Positions 23,771 through 34,967 of a stretch of 64,000 nucleotides of DNA are shown one piece after another. The notes beneath the pieces were generated by a model, which was not told the origin of the DNA, made no database searches, and saw nothing but the letters and a program-made list of their open reading frames with translations. Positions within the stretch are counted from its first letter, which is position 1; the number at the start of each line of letters is the position of its first letter. This DNA comes from Lepidodermella squamata (Eukaryota > Gastrotricha), in contig JBLDXI010000009.1 of the NCBI GenBank assembly GCA_047495785.1, positions 4,340,001 to 4,404,000 on the forward strand. Direction: 5' to 3'. The translations under genes were made by a program, and so were the position numbers.

Positions 23771-26700
23771 ATGGTGTTTAACCGTGTTATGCTGGTGCCA
23801 CTTGTCCTAGCCTTGTGGAAAGGTTTCCGAAATAACAAGCCACATTACACATCACATTACAGTCTCCTTATTTTACAGTTGATCTCACCGCAGCACAGAC
23901 ATGTGCACCTCTGGGTCGCGACATCATCAAAGGCTCGATCGGGTATTACAAGCTTTTTGACGGAGAACTACTGCCCAGGGAGGAGACAGATTTCTCGAAA
24001 AATCAATCAGTCTACACAAGGTTCAACATCTACTGCTACAACAAACGTGACGGGTACTTGGCTATTACATGCAGAGATGATAGGAATTGGCAGCGGTGGG
24101 ACTCGCGTGTTTGCTGTGAAGGCGGTTAGTCGATTCAATCTCTCTTTGATTCTCGATAAAGCTTGTATTAATAGCGCACTGTGGAATGGGCCTATTCTGC
24201 CTTAATAACACTTGTCAGGTACCACCGAAGCCGATGACCATTCGGAATATAACCCTGACCGAACTGACATGTCCGCCGTTGAACAGCTTGGATAGCTATG
24301 GGCAGTTCAGTTATTCCATGATTTCAGCTGGAGAAATCACCTTGGACACGGAACGCAATACGTCTGAAAGGTTCGTCGCGACATGCAAGGACACATACGG
24401 ATACAATAAGCGTTGGATGATCACCTGCCAAGCGAATGGCAACTACTACCCAGCGTTACCAGTGTGTTGCAACTCGGGTGAGAGATGACCTAGTTTCTCT
24501 ATTATTTCAATTCTTGCTCATATGCTTCAAGCTGCTTGCCAAAATGGTGGGACCTGCGACGTGAATGGGAAATGCGTATGCCCAAGGGGTTTCTCAGGCG
24601 GCAGGTGCGAAAACGTTCCGCGTAGGTTTTATCGCAGCCAATGACTGTTATAATTATTACCAAATTGTATGAAAGCCCCTACGATCCAACAAGTGACTAC
24701 TACGCTTCAGACAACTACTGCTAATGTTGCTTACTACCGTAAGCGATTTCTTCTTCCTATGAGTTGTGCAGAACGTATTTGGTTTTAGGATTGAATGGCC
24801 GATTGAGCGTGCGCCAAGTTTTGGTTTCGGAAAAAGATCTGACCGGAAACGGTTCTGATACTGCATCGATATCGATAACCACTGAAAACAGAACAGATAT
24901 AACAAACGCGACCAGCCGTATTTACAAGCCTGTTATCAGCAAATTAGCCGGTAGAATTATGGACACCTACTCTGTGATCACTGGCCAGTTGATTAGTTGG
25001 CCTCAACTGATATGGATTGTGGTCAAGTTTGTATTTTCTCGAAAATAACCGATTCTTTTAACGAAGCATTTCAGCGTAACTGATGATGGAATAACAGGTC
25101 ATTATTCAGTGAAGATACGAGCTCCTGACAATATGGCTCCTGAACTTGTCCTAAAGAAGTATGCGCCCTTGATTGAAATGTACGTGGGCATGACTAGATT
25201 CGAGAAGTATTTCGGGCCCAATGGGGAAAACCGCTTCGAACTTGTGTCGTGCTCATTACTACCACTAGATCCTACAACAGCTCCGAGTAAGGTCTTTACC
25301 ACAGCAGCTCGTATGGCTAGCTTAGCAACCACTCTGGCTGGCCAGCAATATGCCTCTATAAATTACCGTAAGTCAAGAAGAGACTTTCAGTTTGGCTGCA
25401 AATGTTGTCTTCTCAGGGTTGCAAGGGGGATTCGATTTGCAGCAGGTTAAGATCAGACAGAATGTGAAAGCTGTTAATGCCTCGATCGCAACGATTACCG
25501 CGAAAAATACGTCGGTTTTTGATGATAAATCCAGCTCAGAATACTCAACAGTCCTCAACGCATGCCGCGAACGTATTCTTTCTACTTTCAAGCAGATTCT
25601 ACCCCCAATGGTCAAGGTGATACATGAATTAACTCTTGCAGGGTAATCAACTCAAAAACGCACTCCGGATTGCCATTATCCAGTTTTCAATTGCAGGTAT
25701 TATGGTGACATTGTTCAGGCGAATTTTTCGGTTCGATTGGAGAGTTATTCTTCGCCTGCAAACGTCACCATGCATGAATTCCAAGACTGGATTAAAAGCT
25801 CAGTCCGAGAACTCGTGAAGAAGGGTTATTATGACGATGTTTTTGGAGTTGACGGCATTATTCACTTCAGCGTCGCTGCCCGAGCAATTATATCAGATGC
25901 AGCCGAGACAACTCTTCTGCCGACTACTCCAGCAATTTCAACTACGACTTTGAAAACAACAACTGAGCAAAAGGCTACAGAGCCGATAGTAACTACTACG
26001 AAAGAAGCGATTGAAGCGCAAACTACCGAGGCAAGTATGCCAACCAAGGCTAAAAAAGACATTGAAACGCCGAGTACAGCAGCCATTAAGACAACTACTC
26101 CTCCTAAAGCGACATCCCAACCTACTAGCCAAGTCCCAAGCTCTACGGTCCCCTCAACTCAAATTCCCAAGTTTAAAAATCGTAAGATGAAAGCTGATCA
26201 AATTTCCAAACCTAAAAGATTTCTGTGATGAAGGTGTTAGTGGAAAACTCTCCGCTAAGAAAGTCATGATTCGCAAATCAGCTGTTAACGGCAGACGGAA
26301 GAGAGGAACTGATGAAATGGTGGCTATCAGCGCCAGTGATCCAGCGCTTCTGGATAAGAACAGCGAAATTTACAAGGCAGTGAAAGATACATTCAACAGC
26401 CAGCTGATAGAAATTTTCAGCAAAATGGGTGCCACTGTCACGCCTCAAGATCTTGAAACCATGGAAATCAAGTAATTCTTTACAATTTCTCGTTTCATTG
26501 TATAATTTCTTTCGATTCAGCGCTTCTCTTGGTGAAATCGCAGCATCATACACAGCTGTGGTGAACACAGACAAGGAGGCTTCTATCGATGATATAAAAC
26601 AGTCCGTGTCCTCGGCAGTCCAGGAACTTGAGAAGTCAGGATTCTTCACGAGTGCATTTGGAAGTGATGGGATCAAGTCAGACATACTATCCTTGAATGT

Positions 26701-26824
26701 GGTAACCGGAGGACAAACTCCGCCTAAAGCGGTCGCCCAAAAATCAGCTGCCAACCTTTGCGAATTGAAGATTTGGTCGTTAATTACCGCAGCCTTGATC
26801 AGCCTCCTATGCACTATTTATTAG
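23771..26824 (+). CDS. Mucin-like surface protein F (2 CCP-like, EGF, 3 SEA-like)
   Basis: Eleven exons: 23771-23822, 23879-24124, 24175-24477, 24532-24621, 24676-24738, 24789-25026, 25075-25367, 25417-25642, 25696-26181, 26234-26471 and 26521-26824. The signal peptide is [19 protein letters not shown]-like module 1 is [18 protein letters not shown] to VCCEGG. Module 2 is [14 protein letters not shown] to PVCCNSG. The EGF is [19 protein letters not shown]. Three SEA-like domains follow, each split by a phase-2 intron. The first two lack any basic site. The third, after a Thr-rich linker, has GRRKR before GTDEM. The C-terminal hydrophobic segment ([14 protein letters not shown]) could be a GPI signal or a TM without a tail. 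This is the largest family member; the extra SEA units look like duplications of the two-exon SEA cassette. Confidence 0.8.
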
Positions 26825-27485
26825 GATCAGAGAAAGACATTTGGAAAATGTGAAAGCAATCTTTTGAACTCCGAATCAGCTTATTAACCATAACTACAAT
26901 CTTTGTTAGAAAAACTTTAAATAGCTTCTGATTTTACTAATCTATCAACTATGGAAATAGATGGATGGATTGCAAAATGTGTTCATAAGTCTCGAATTTC
27001 CTTTCTTGTGCTTTTTTCCTCCTATAAAATAAATTATGAAAACGGTGGATCTTGGACCTCATGTACCAGATTGGTCCTCAATTTCGGAACATTCCGACAG
27101 GTTACGTCAAAGAATATCTCCTTAATATTCGCGTATAACAGAGTTTTCCGAAGGCTCCAGGCTGTCCCTTCAGCAACTCGAGCGATAATGGCTTGATGCT
27201 TGATTCTCCCTCGGTAATCGGACGTATATTGTCTTTCGAAGTCATGATGTTACAGAACACCTATGCTGCGATTAAAAATTATCTGTTACAGAATATAATA
27301 CCCATATTTGCATAGCTTTTCACTCCTCATGCAAGTCCCGATACGTTTCAAGTGCATTTTCTTAAGCAAACACGCGTTTGTCTGCCGTATATAATGCGCC
27401 TCCAATCGTTTCCGCGTTTTCAATTAAAACACAGGGGAAATCTCGACGAGTGCAATCGAACAAGATTCATCGACAAAATACCAGC
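26825..27485. other. Intergenic spacer
   Basis: Spacer between genes F and G. Short open frames are present without signal peptide, splice-supported extension or family motif. Confidence 0.45.
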
Positions 27486-29493
27486 ATGATATCTTTACTC
27501 CCTCTGTCGTGCCATATGGACTGTCTGGCTCTGACCATTGGACTAACGTTACTTTACTGTAGTAAGTGATTCCGCGGGATATATCACCATATAAGGATAC
27601 ACAATTATTCATTAGATTCAAATGCTCAAAATCCAACATGCCCTCCGCCTCGTCTTCCAATCGGGGGTTTCTTCTACGGCTATGAAGGTAGGAAATCGGT
27701 AAAATACACGAATCAGAGCTCCTTGGAGCGGCGAACGAATCGAGTCACTGACTTCTACGCAGTTTACTGCCCAAAATTCAGCGAAATCACCGCAATACAA
27801 TTCGCTATTATCTGTGACACAACCGGGCAATGGAACCCGCCGCCGTTAGCCTGCTGCCCTCGAGGTCTGCCATTGTTTCCTTTCTATACCTTGAAACATC
27901 TCTATTTCTTAAACAGAAAGCTGTTTGAATGACGGGCAGTGTACTCAGATCGAACCATTCCGATGTGAATGTCCTCGAGGTTTCTCCGGTGATCTCTGCC
28001 AGAATAGAGAGGGAGGTGAGGCACCCAAACCATTGAAACCCATCTTACATAAATTAGTCTTCCATAGATCCTACGGGTCTTTGCTCGCCCCTAGGTCAGG
28101 CTCCACAGGGAGCGGTCGGCGTTTACAAAGTCTTAAATAGACAAATGGTTAATGTAAATCAAACCGAGCTTTCGTCGCCCCAACCCTTCGGCACGAGTTA
28201 TACAATATACTGCGAAGACAGATATGAGCCAGTTCTTACCTTCCACTGCCGGAGAAGTGAGACAGGGCAAGGTCCCTTACAATGGAGACCAGACCCCACG
28301 AATGCATGCATAGCGGATGGAAAAACTACGAAAACAACTAGCACAACGATTCGGCCGGAAGATGAAGAGACTTCTTCGGATGATTTTGAAACCACGGAGA
28401 CTACGATAGAAGAAACTGAAGCAACTACAATCACTGATGCCGAAGAGCAAACAACACAAGCTGAAGAGCCAGTTGTAACTGTAAATTCGACAGCCATTAC
28501 GCTAGAATCGACTCGGATGATTCCACCGATAACGTCATCTCAAACGGTTAAAACTAACGACTCGGTAGCAACCACGAAAAGGGCCTCTTCAACTGTAATG
28601 ACGAACACTAAACCTTTATCAACTACCAAGCCATCTGCCATAACTACATCATCAGGGGTCGAAAGGAACTTTTACAGTAAGATTTCCAATTTTCAAGTTT
28701 TGCTTAACAACAAGGCTTCCCATCTTTCAGAATTCACTCTTACTTTCAGAGTGAAACGAGTCAGGGTCGCCAGCCAAACTATTGACGAGTTAGGGCAGCT
28801 GATCAGGCGACAAGCAGATGGGTTGATTGAAGTGAACGCAACAAATTGGTCGAAGCTATCGCAGAACAAAACCATCTACAAATCAGTGCAGTCAGTTTTT
28901 GAAGAACATGTCCTGGTTATATTCGAAAATGCTGGTCTGCAAGATCCGATCACATTGAATACGACTGGTCTAGGGTACGTTTTCTTTAACCTAATTTTCG
29001 AGACGCTTTCGTTTCGACCTACTGTCCCGAGGATTTCAGGTGTTTTTGAGTATTACGTGGGAGATTGGCACTGTATTTTAACAATTACACTTCAGAAAAA
29101 CCAAATGTTTTAAACACGCTAGCCCACGCCATATAGTTTTCGACCCTGGCAACACGGACTTGAACGCTATGTCTTTTTTACAGCTCAGAAAATGGCAGTA
29201 TCGTCTACAACTGCACTGTTGTGGCTAAGTACAATGCGAAAATAGACCTTAATTTCGCGCGAAGTGCCCTAAATCAGGGCGTCAAGTTCACAGCTGAAAC
29301 TCGAAGCTTCGAAGCCGCCTTCGGAAATTTGACCGACTTCACCTACGCAATTATCGATCTTTCGATAGTTAAGGAGCCGGAAAAGCCGCTGCCAATTACT
29401 CGTTCAAATACAGGAAGCTTACCTTACTCGTCGATACTGGCAACATCCTTCGGACTAATTATTTTTCGTATCTTCCTGGAAGCTTATTCTTGA
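27486..29493 (+). CDS. Mucin-like surface protein G (CCP-like, EGF, CCP-like, Thr-rich, SEA-like)
   Basis: Six exons: 27486-27561, 27616-27864, 27917-28015, 28068-28676, 28731-28974 and 29184-29493. The signal peptide contains CLALTIGLTLLYC. The first Cys module is the most Sushi-like of the array: TCPPPRLPIGGFFYGY, then FYAVYC, IICDTTGQWNPPPLACC. The EGF is CLNDGQCTQIEPFRCECPRGF. Unlike the paralogs, a second CCP-like module (LCSPLGQAPQGAVGVYK) comes after the EGF, so the order is rearranged. An acidic Thr-rich linker leads to a divergent SEA-like domain with a dibasic LIRRQA, split by a phase-2 intron that is longer than usual (209 bp). The C-terminus is hydrophobic (SILATSFGLIIFRIF). AATAAA lies at 29522. 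It is the most diverged member, at the edge of the array. Confidence 0.75.
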
Positions 29494-29683
29494 AATTTCA
29501 AGCGTGAGTGGAAATGATTTTAATAAAATGAAACGCGATTCCTTATAAAATGAAAAAAATAAACGGTTTATTCGATTCCAAGAACGTAGAACAGTGTTTA
29601 ATTAAGATATTATGAAAGCTGTTCGTCATTGCCAAGTCGCGAAATAATAAATTGCAAATAATAATCAAATTCGATGCAAAGAA

Positions 29684-31139
29684 TCATGTTGATAAATTTT
29701 TTGAAGATCCAGCTTGCGATGTTGAAGATGATGATGGATTCTTGAGAAATTCGGTAACTGTGTCCTTATTTTGCGAATTAACATACATATCGAGGTAGAG
29801 TTGATCTTTTACAACGTGCGACACTTTTGGGACAATTTCTTTCACGGCCTCTGCGTACTGCTCGCCGCCTTGCCGCATCAGATCAAAGGCACGAGTAAAA
29901 TAGCGAAGCTAAAAAATATATATTATTATAATAATTAGTAAGATATAACAAAGTAGCAACATCAAGCGGCCTAGCGCTCATTGTTTTAGAGTTCAGGAAT
30001 TTTTGGAATTTTTTATTTTAAAAATTTAAATTAAAAAACTTGGAATCCAAAAAGAATTAAAGAAAATAGCTAAATTTAAATTTAAAACTTAAAATTCAAA
30101 AAAAGTTAAAGCAAAAATGTCTGTCATTTCCCAAAAACAAATGCAATCATCAAAATGTTTAAAAAATCATTTTACAATCTTAGCTTCAATTTTCCAAATT
30201 CTAAATTTTCAATTTTCAACCTTCATTCTGCCATATTTTTTAATTAATTAAATTTTTATTACCGGTAAAATTAAATAAGAATAATGTTAATAAAGTTTTA
30301 ATCTTACCCTCAAATCGCCTCCAGAACCTTGCTGCATTGTCGCGTGAAGAACTTCCTTAAGCCTTCGGCAAACATTCTGAACTAAAATCGGATGACTAAG
30401 TTGGTCCGAGTGATTCTCCTGGAAAAACGAGAACGCTAACAGCAGTGAAATTTCTGTAGCAGTCGGCTGCCAATCGGTCATCAGCTTTGACAACTCTTCG
30501 AAGGTTTCAACATAAGGCATCATCGCTGGGAAGGCCGTTGCGTAAGTTTTGAAGTTCAGCAGGCGAAAATCGTTTTGAACAGATAACGGATTTTGTTCTG
30601 GTAACGAAACCTGAGTCAGCCAATGGAGCTGGGCAGCCTTGGAAAACAGCAAAGCCTTGTCACGGTCTGGAACAGCAGAATAAGCTGAAATATAAAAGAA
30701 GGAAAATTAAAATTCCCGAATAATTCTTCCTAATTTTTTAAATCATTTTTTGAATTATTAAGAATTTCCTGCAATAAATTTGAGTTTCAAAAATTAAACT
30801 ATTAATCTTACCTGGAAGCATTTCAGCGCAAGCCTTCGATGGCAGCAAATTTGTCCTGAATCTGGACATGAATGCAGCCTGCAGTTGATCGGGCGCCGAG
30901 TCGGCTTCAAGTACTTCAGTATTGGTCATATTTATCTGCATTCTCTTCTCTGATAGCGCTCGAGACGCTCGCATCAGTCGGTTGAGTGTCATTTCGCAAT
31001 TGTTCAAATCGCGCTGTGGCATTTGTTGAACAACAAACGGGGCGCAAATCGCTACGGCCTTATTCTTCGGCTCGTCGGGTTCCGGTGACAGCCGCCGCAT
31101 CTTGCAGGGTACTTCGTCTTCGCCGTTTCCACCCACCAT
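29684..31139 (-). CDS. Nuclear-receptor-LBD-like protein lacking a DNA-binding domain, copy 1
   Basis: Three exons: 31139-30812, 30684-30308 and 29908-29684 (the second intron is about 400 bp). The protein is about 309 residues, mainly helical by composition, without signal peptide or TM. It contains CAEMLPG-AYSAVPDRDKALLFS, then DWQPTATEISLLLAFSFFQE, then VCRRLKEVLHA and RYFTRAFDLM. The LPG-x-Y-x6-D(K/R)-x-L-L-F block is laid out like helices 3-4 of nuclear receptor ligand-binding domains (lPgF..l...Dq..LL), and the acidic LLLAF block like helices 7-8. No C4 zinc-finger DBD precedes it. Its paralog lies directly downstream in transcription-independent tandem at 31845-32951. The family call is an inference; a different helical family is possible. 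Confidence 0.5.
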
Positions 31140-31844
31140 TTTTTGCTAAACACGTAAAGGAGTAGATTATAAGACAAGGAAACTGCCACAAGTTGTAGAG
31201 CAACCAGTCAAGGTATATGCAAATGTCGCTTTTATTGAACTATAAAGCGCAGTAGAATTTTTTAATATTAGCCAAGTACTGCGTGCAGTAGTAGTAATAC
31301 ATCGCTATACTCAATGTAATACTAGCATAAGCGCTTGAGTTTTTTACTCACGTGCGTAAATTCGTGACAAGTAATACGGGGGTATGCACTGTGAAATAAT
31401 TCGTTATTTGTGTCTTTTTTATTTGATGCGCGCCTTACATGATAGTAATCATGTGACCTAGCACGAGACGGCACGTGTTATATGATTTAATGGGAAGATG
31501 ACCCAGAAGACGCAGTGTTTATTGAAACGTCCAGCTTAACAAAGTTTTGCGGCGGAAAAAATTCTCAGAATGGAAAAGCACGTGAATCAAGCCACTGAAT
31601 CACGCTCAAGCTTATTATTTATAGAAACGCTCAAATTTGTCCGATGGCCTAGGCCGCTTTCATACCTATTTTAAAAGCCCTGACCTATTAAACCAGAATT
31701 ACATCGAGATCGAAACATGTTTTATTACTATAACTTGGCTACGTGCACCAATTTTAAACATTATTATTGACCGCGCCACGTCCGTAAATGGTCGAAAATA
31801 AATGATAAAAATAACTACAAGTTATTGAATAAAAAATGATTTTA
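31140..31844. other. Intergenic spacer between the two LBD-like paralogs
   Basis: AT-rich spacer of about 700 bp upstream of copy 1 (minus strand). No motif is recognised with confidence. Confidence 0.45.
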
Positions 31845-32951
31845 TTAGCACGAGCCGTCTCCGATAATTGGCACTTGATCGAAGTGCGGTTGTACTGCTG
31901 TTGATGATGATTGCTTGCGAAGCTCGGAGACAACAATTCGATACTGATCGCCGGCGATTCGAATCAAATCGTAGGCTCGCATGAAATACCGCAACTATTG
32001 ATGCAAAAAATTGTAATTCGGTCTTGTTAACTTTAATTTCAAGAAAAATACCCTTAAATCTGGGCTGGTGAAATTTTTGACCACAGCATGTAACACTTCT
32101 TTCAGGCGCTTGCTGACATTATCGATCAACGTCGGGTGATTCAAGTCTCTGCTGGCGCCTGATTCTTGGAAGAAGAGAAAGGCCAGTAAGAGCGACAGTT
32201 CCGATGTTGTCGGCGCCCAGTCGTGAGCTAGGTTCGAAATTTGCTGCAAAATTTCGCAGTAGAGTGTGCACGAAGGCGTCGCCGAGGCGGCAAGGCTGCA
32301 TTTTCGCCGTAAATCGGCTAAGCTGGCATCGTCCTGCAGCAGGCAAACTTGGGACACGAGGTAAAGAGGGCATGAGCGCGAAAATAATAGAGCTCGATCT
32401 GCATCAGGAATTGCTGAATAAACTAAAAAAAAAGAGGAAAAAATAAAATAAATAATCCGCCTTAAAATTTCTTTTTTAAACGATGATTCATTTGACCCGA
32501 TTTCACACTACGCATGTTAGTGCGGGTCAAGCGCCGGGTAATAAAATCTGCTTTGAAAAAGTAGGTCACCCAATTTATAAGATTTAATAATTTACAAGGC
32601 TTTGTGTTTATTCCGAAGGAATTACAATTGCTTCTTACCTGGCAGATTTTCGGTGTAAGCCTTAGCCGGTTCGATGGCGCGTTCCAGCCGCCGTAGCAGT
32701 TCGTCTTGAATGTGAAAACGATTGTTGTCGTCGTCATTTTCTTCGCGATCGACATTGTGCCGAAAATTCGTTAGAATCGACGAAGCTCGTATAAGGCGTT
32801 GCATTGTTTGCTCGCTGTTTATCACATCGTGCTGGTCGTTGCGGCGCAAAAACGGCCGACAAACGGCAACGGGCCGCGATTTCTTCTGCACAGCAGAAGC
32901 ATCGATGCGGCGAATTTTCGCATCTTCGATGTTAGCATCGCGCGACTTCAT
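31845..32951 (-). CDS. Nuclear-receptor-LBD-like protein lacking a DNA-binding domain, copy 2
   Basis: Three exons: 32951-32639, 32422-32052 and 31994-31845. Intron positions and phases match those of copy 1 exactly (after LPG, and before LRYF). Shared motifs are VYSAIPDADRALLFS, DWAPTTSELSLLLAFLFFQE, VSKRLKEVLHA and LRYFMRAYDLIR. The N-terminal part (PVAVCRPF, QTMQRLIRASSIL) also matches copy 1 (VAICAPF, MTLNRLMRASRAL). About 277 residues, no DBD, no TM. The pair is clearly a tandem duplication. Relationship to nuclear receptor ligand-binding domains is likely but unproven; if correct, these are DBD-less receptors that could act as corepressor-type or decoy dimer partners. Confidence 0.5.
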
Positions 32952-34967
32952 TTAATTTGTCAAAATGTCTACAGATAAAAATCAGACATTTCAGAGGAAG
33001 CCTGTGTCCTAATTTATCATAGCCCAGGTTTTCGTTCGTTTATGACGCAGGTAAGGGTAAATATTATAGCAGCACATGATAGTAATTTTCAACTGCGCAT
33101 CGGAATAATGTGTAAGTGAATAATATGAATACAAATATTAATGCGCACGTGGAAATACCGGACAGGTGCGCCTTATCATAAAAAATCACCCGTGTCCGAC
33201 TTAATTTAAATCTTACTTCCCGAATAAAAGGAAATATTCAAACATTTCCTTGCGTGATTAAAGAATTAAGAACAAGGAAAACTGGGGTAAGGAAATGAAA
33301 TAAATCTGAAGGATACGAGTTCATCGGAAGAAAAATAATATAACGCAACGTTATCAAGAAAACAAGCAGCCATATTTACAAGGTCATATAGCTAAAGAAC
33401 TGCGCATGCGAAAATAATATTAATATATAAGCATGTATTACAAAAAAATCCGCGAGATAAGATGTGCCAATATATATGTATATAATTTGCCGGTTCACGA
33501 CATAATATATAGGAAAATACATGCAGTGCTATCATAAAATGGGTCACCCTATTTTTTCCTAATAACGTCGCTTTATTTGCACGCACTTGGAAATGTCTTT
33601 AACCCAGTTGTAGCGAATAGCATATGAAATGCTTATTATATTTTTTGTCAAATGGCCTATTAAAATGTATATATTATTAATTAATAGGATGAGGGCGATT
33701 GAGAGATGGCTGGGATTTTTTTCCAATTTTCAATTGTCTATGTCGAAATGCGGACGTGGAATTTGAAGCTGGGAAATGAACTGGATCGGAACAAGCGAGC
33801 GTGTTACACTTTCTTGAATTATATAATGTGGACAAAATTTAAACTACGCATTACTACAGGTGTATACGAGTGCGCGCTTTAAACCCTCATGTGATACCCA
33901 GGTAATTTTTTTATGCATCGCCGCATAAATTTCACGCGAAATCACGTGGTTTGTCAACATACAACCTAAGCACAAATATATATTTAGGTATATATTGATG
34001 CGCGATAAGTCGGACGAGTGTCCTCTGATGATTTATCACGTGTGCGTTTTTATACCTGCTGCTACGCGTTGTATTTAAACTGTAATGTCCACAATATTAT
34101 TGCCATGTTGATTCGATCGATTTTCTATCACGCGCAGGGCACGGCTATTTTCAGGCCTGTTTAGCTATGCGAGGCTGATCAAAAAATGAGCGCGTGTCTT
34201 CTTTAAAAAAGAAGGACGCCATTTATTTTAGCTAGTGTACTACGCGTCATCGCGCTTATAATATATTGGATGTCATTTCAATAAGCCGATGCGTGAGCTT
34301 GTCGAGAATGAGTGCAAAACTGGTAAAAAAAACGTATGTCTTTCCTCGATTTTCGCCACTCATGCGTGAAAAAATGAAATTAAAGTAATTTTTAAATGTG
34401 TAACAACTTAATAGGGGAAAAAAATGGAAAAATACTCTCATCTCAATTCGAATATAGGAAAAAGCCTTAAGGCAACTATATTTACGAATTATTCAAAAAC
34501 GATATTATTCACGCAATTATTGATTTTTTTGTGTGTTTAAAAATACGCTATCACGTACAAGCCATTGTCTGGGTCCGGCGCGTCTTCATTAACGACCCGC
34601 AGATTATGTAAATTCTGACGACCCTGGCGCCAGCTAAAAGTGGAACTCGACTCTTACGAAAAAAATAGCGTATACTAACACGGTTTTATTAACGGTGTGT
34701 TCATAATAATAATAATAATAATAAATTACTATGAAAGGAAAAAAGTACTATCGGCCTGGCGTATAGTAAGTACTCGAGTGTAGTAGCCACAGCGATGAAA
34801 TACAGAAATAAAGCCTATATTTTTTTACGCGGTCTAATGCGTGCACGGGAGAGCCAGCAAAATATATATATACTATAGGAATTTGAAGCCAAAAAGCTGC
34901 TATCTTCAGCTACATAATATCATCCCTTCACTGTTGAATAATTTTTTAGATTTTTTTATAAAAATAT
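32952..34967. other. Long AT-rich intergenic region with an (AAT)n microsatellite
   Basis: Two kilobases without a supported gene. An (AAT)7-like microsatellite lies at 34703-34724 and several TATATA runs are present. The region contains the presumed promoters of the minus-strand LBD-like gene (left) and the kinase gene (right). Confidence 0.5.
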
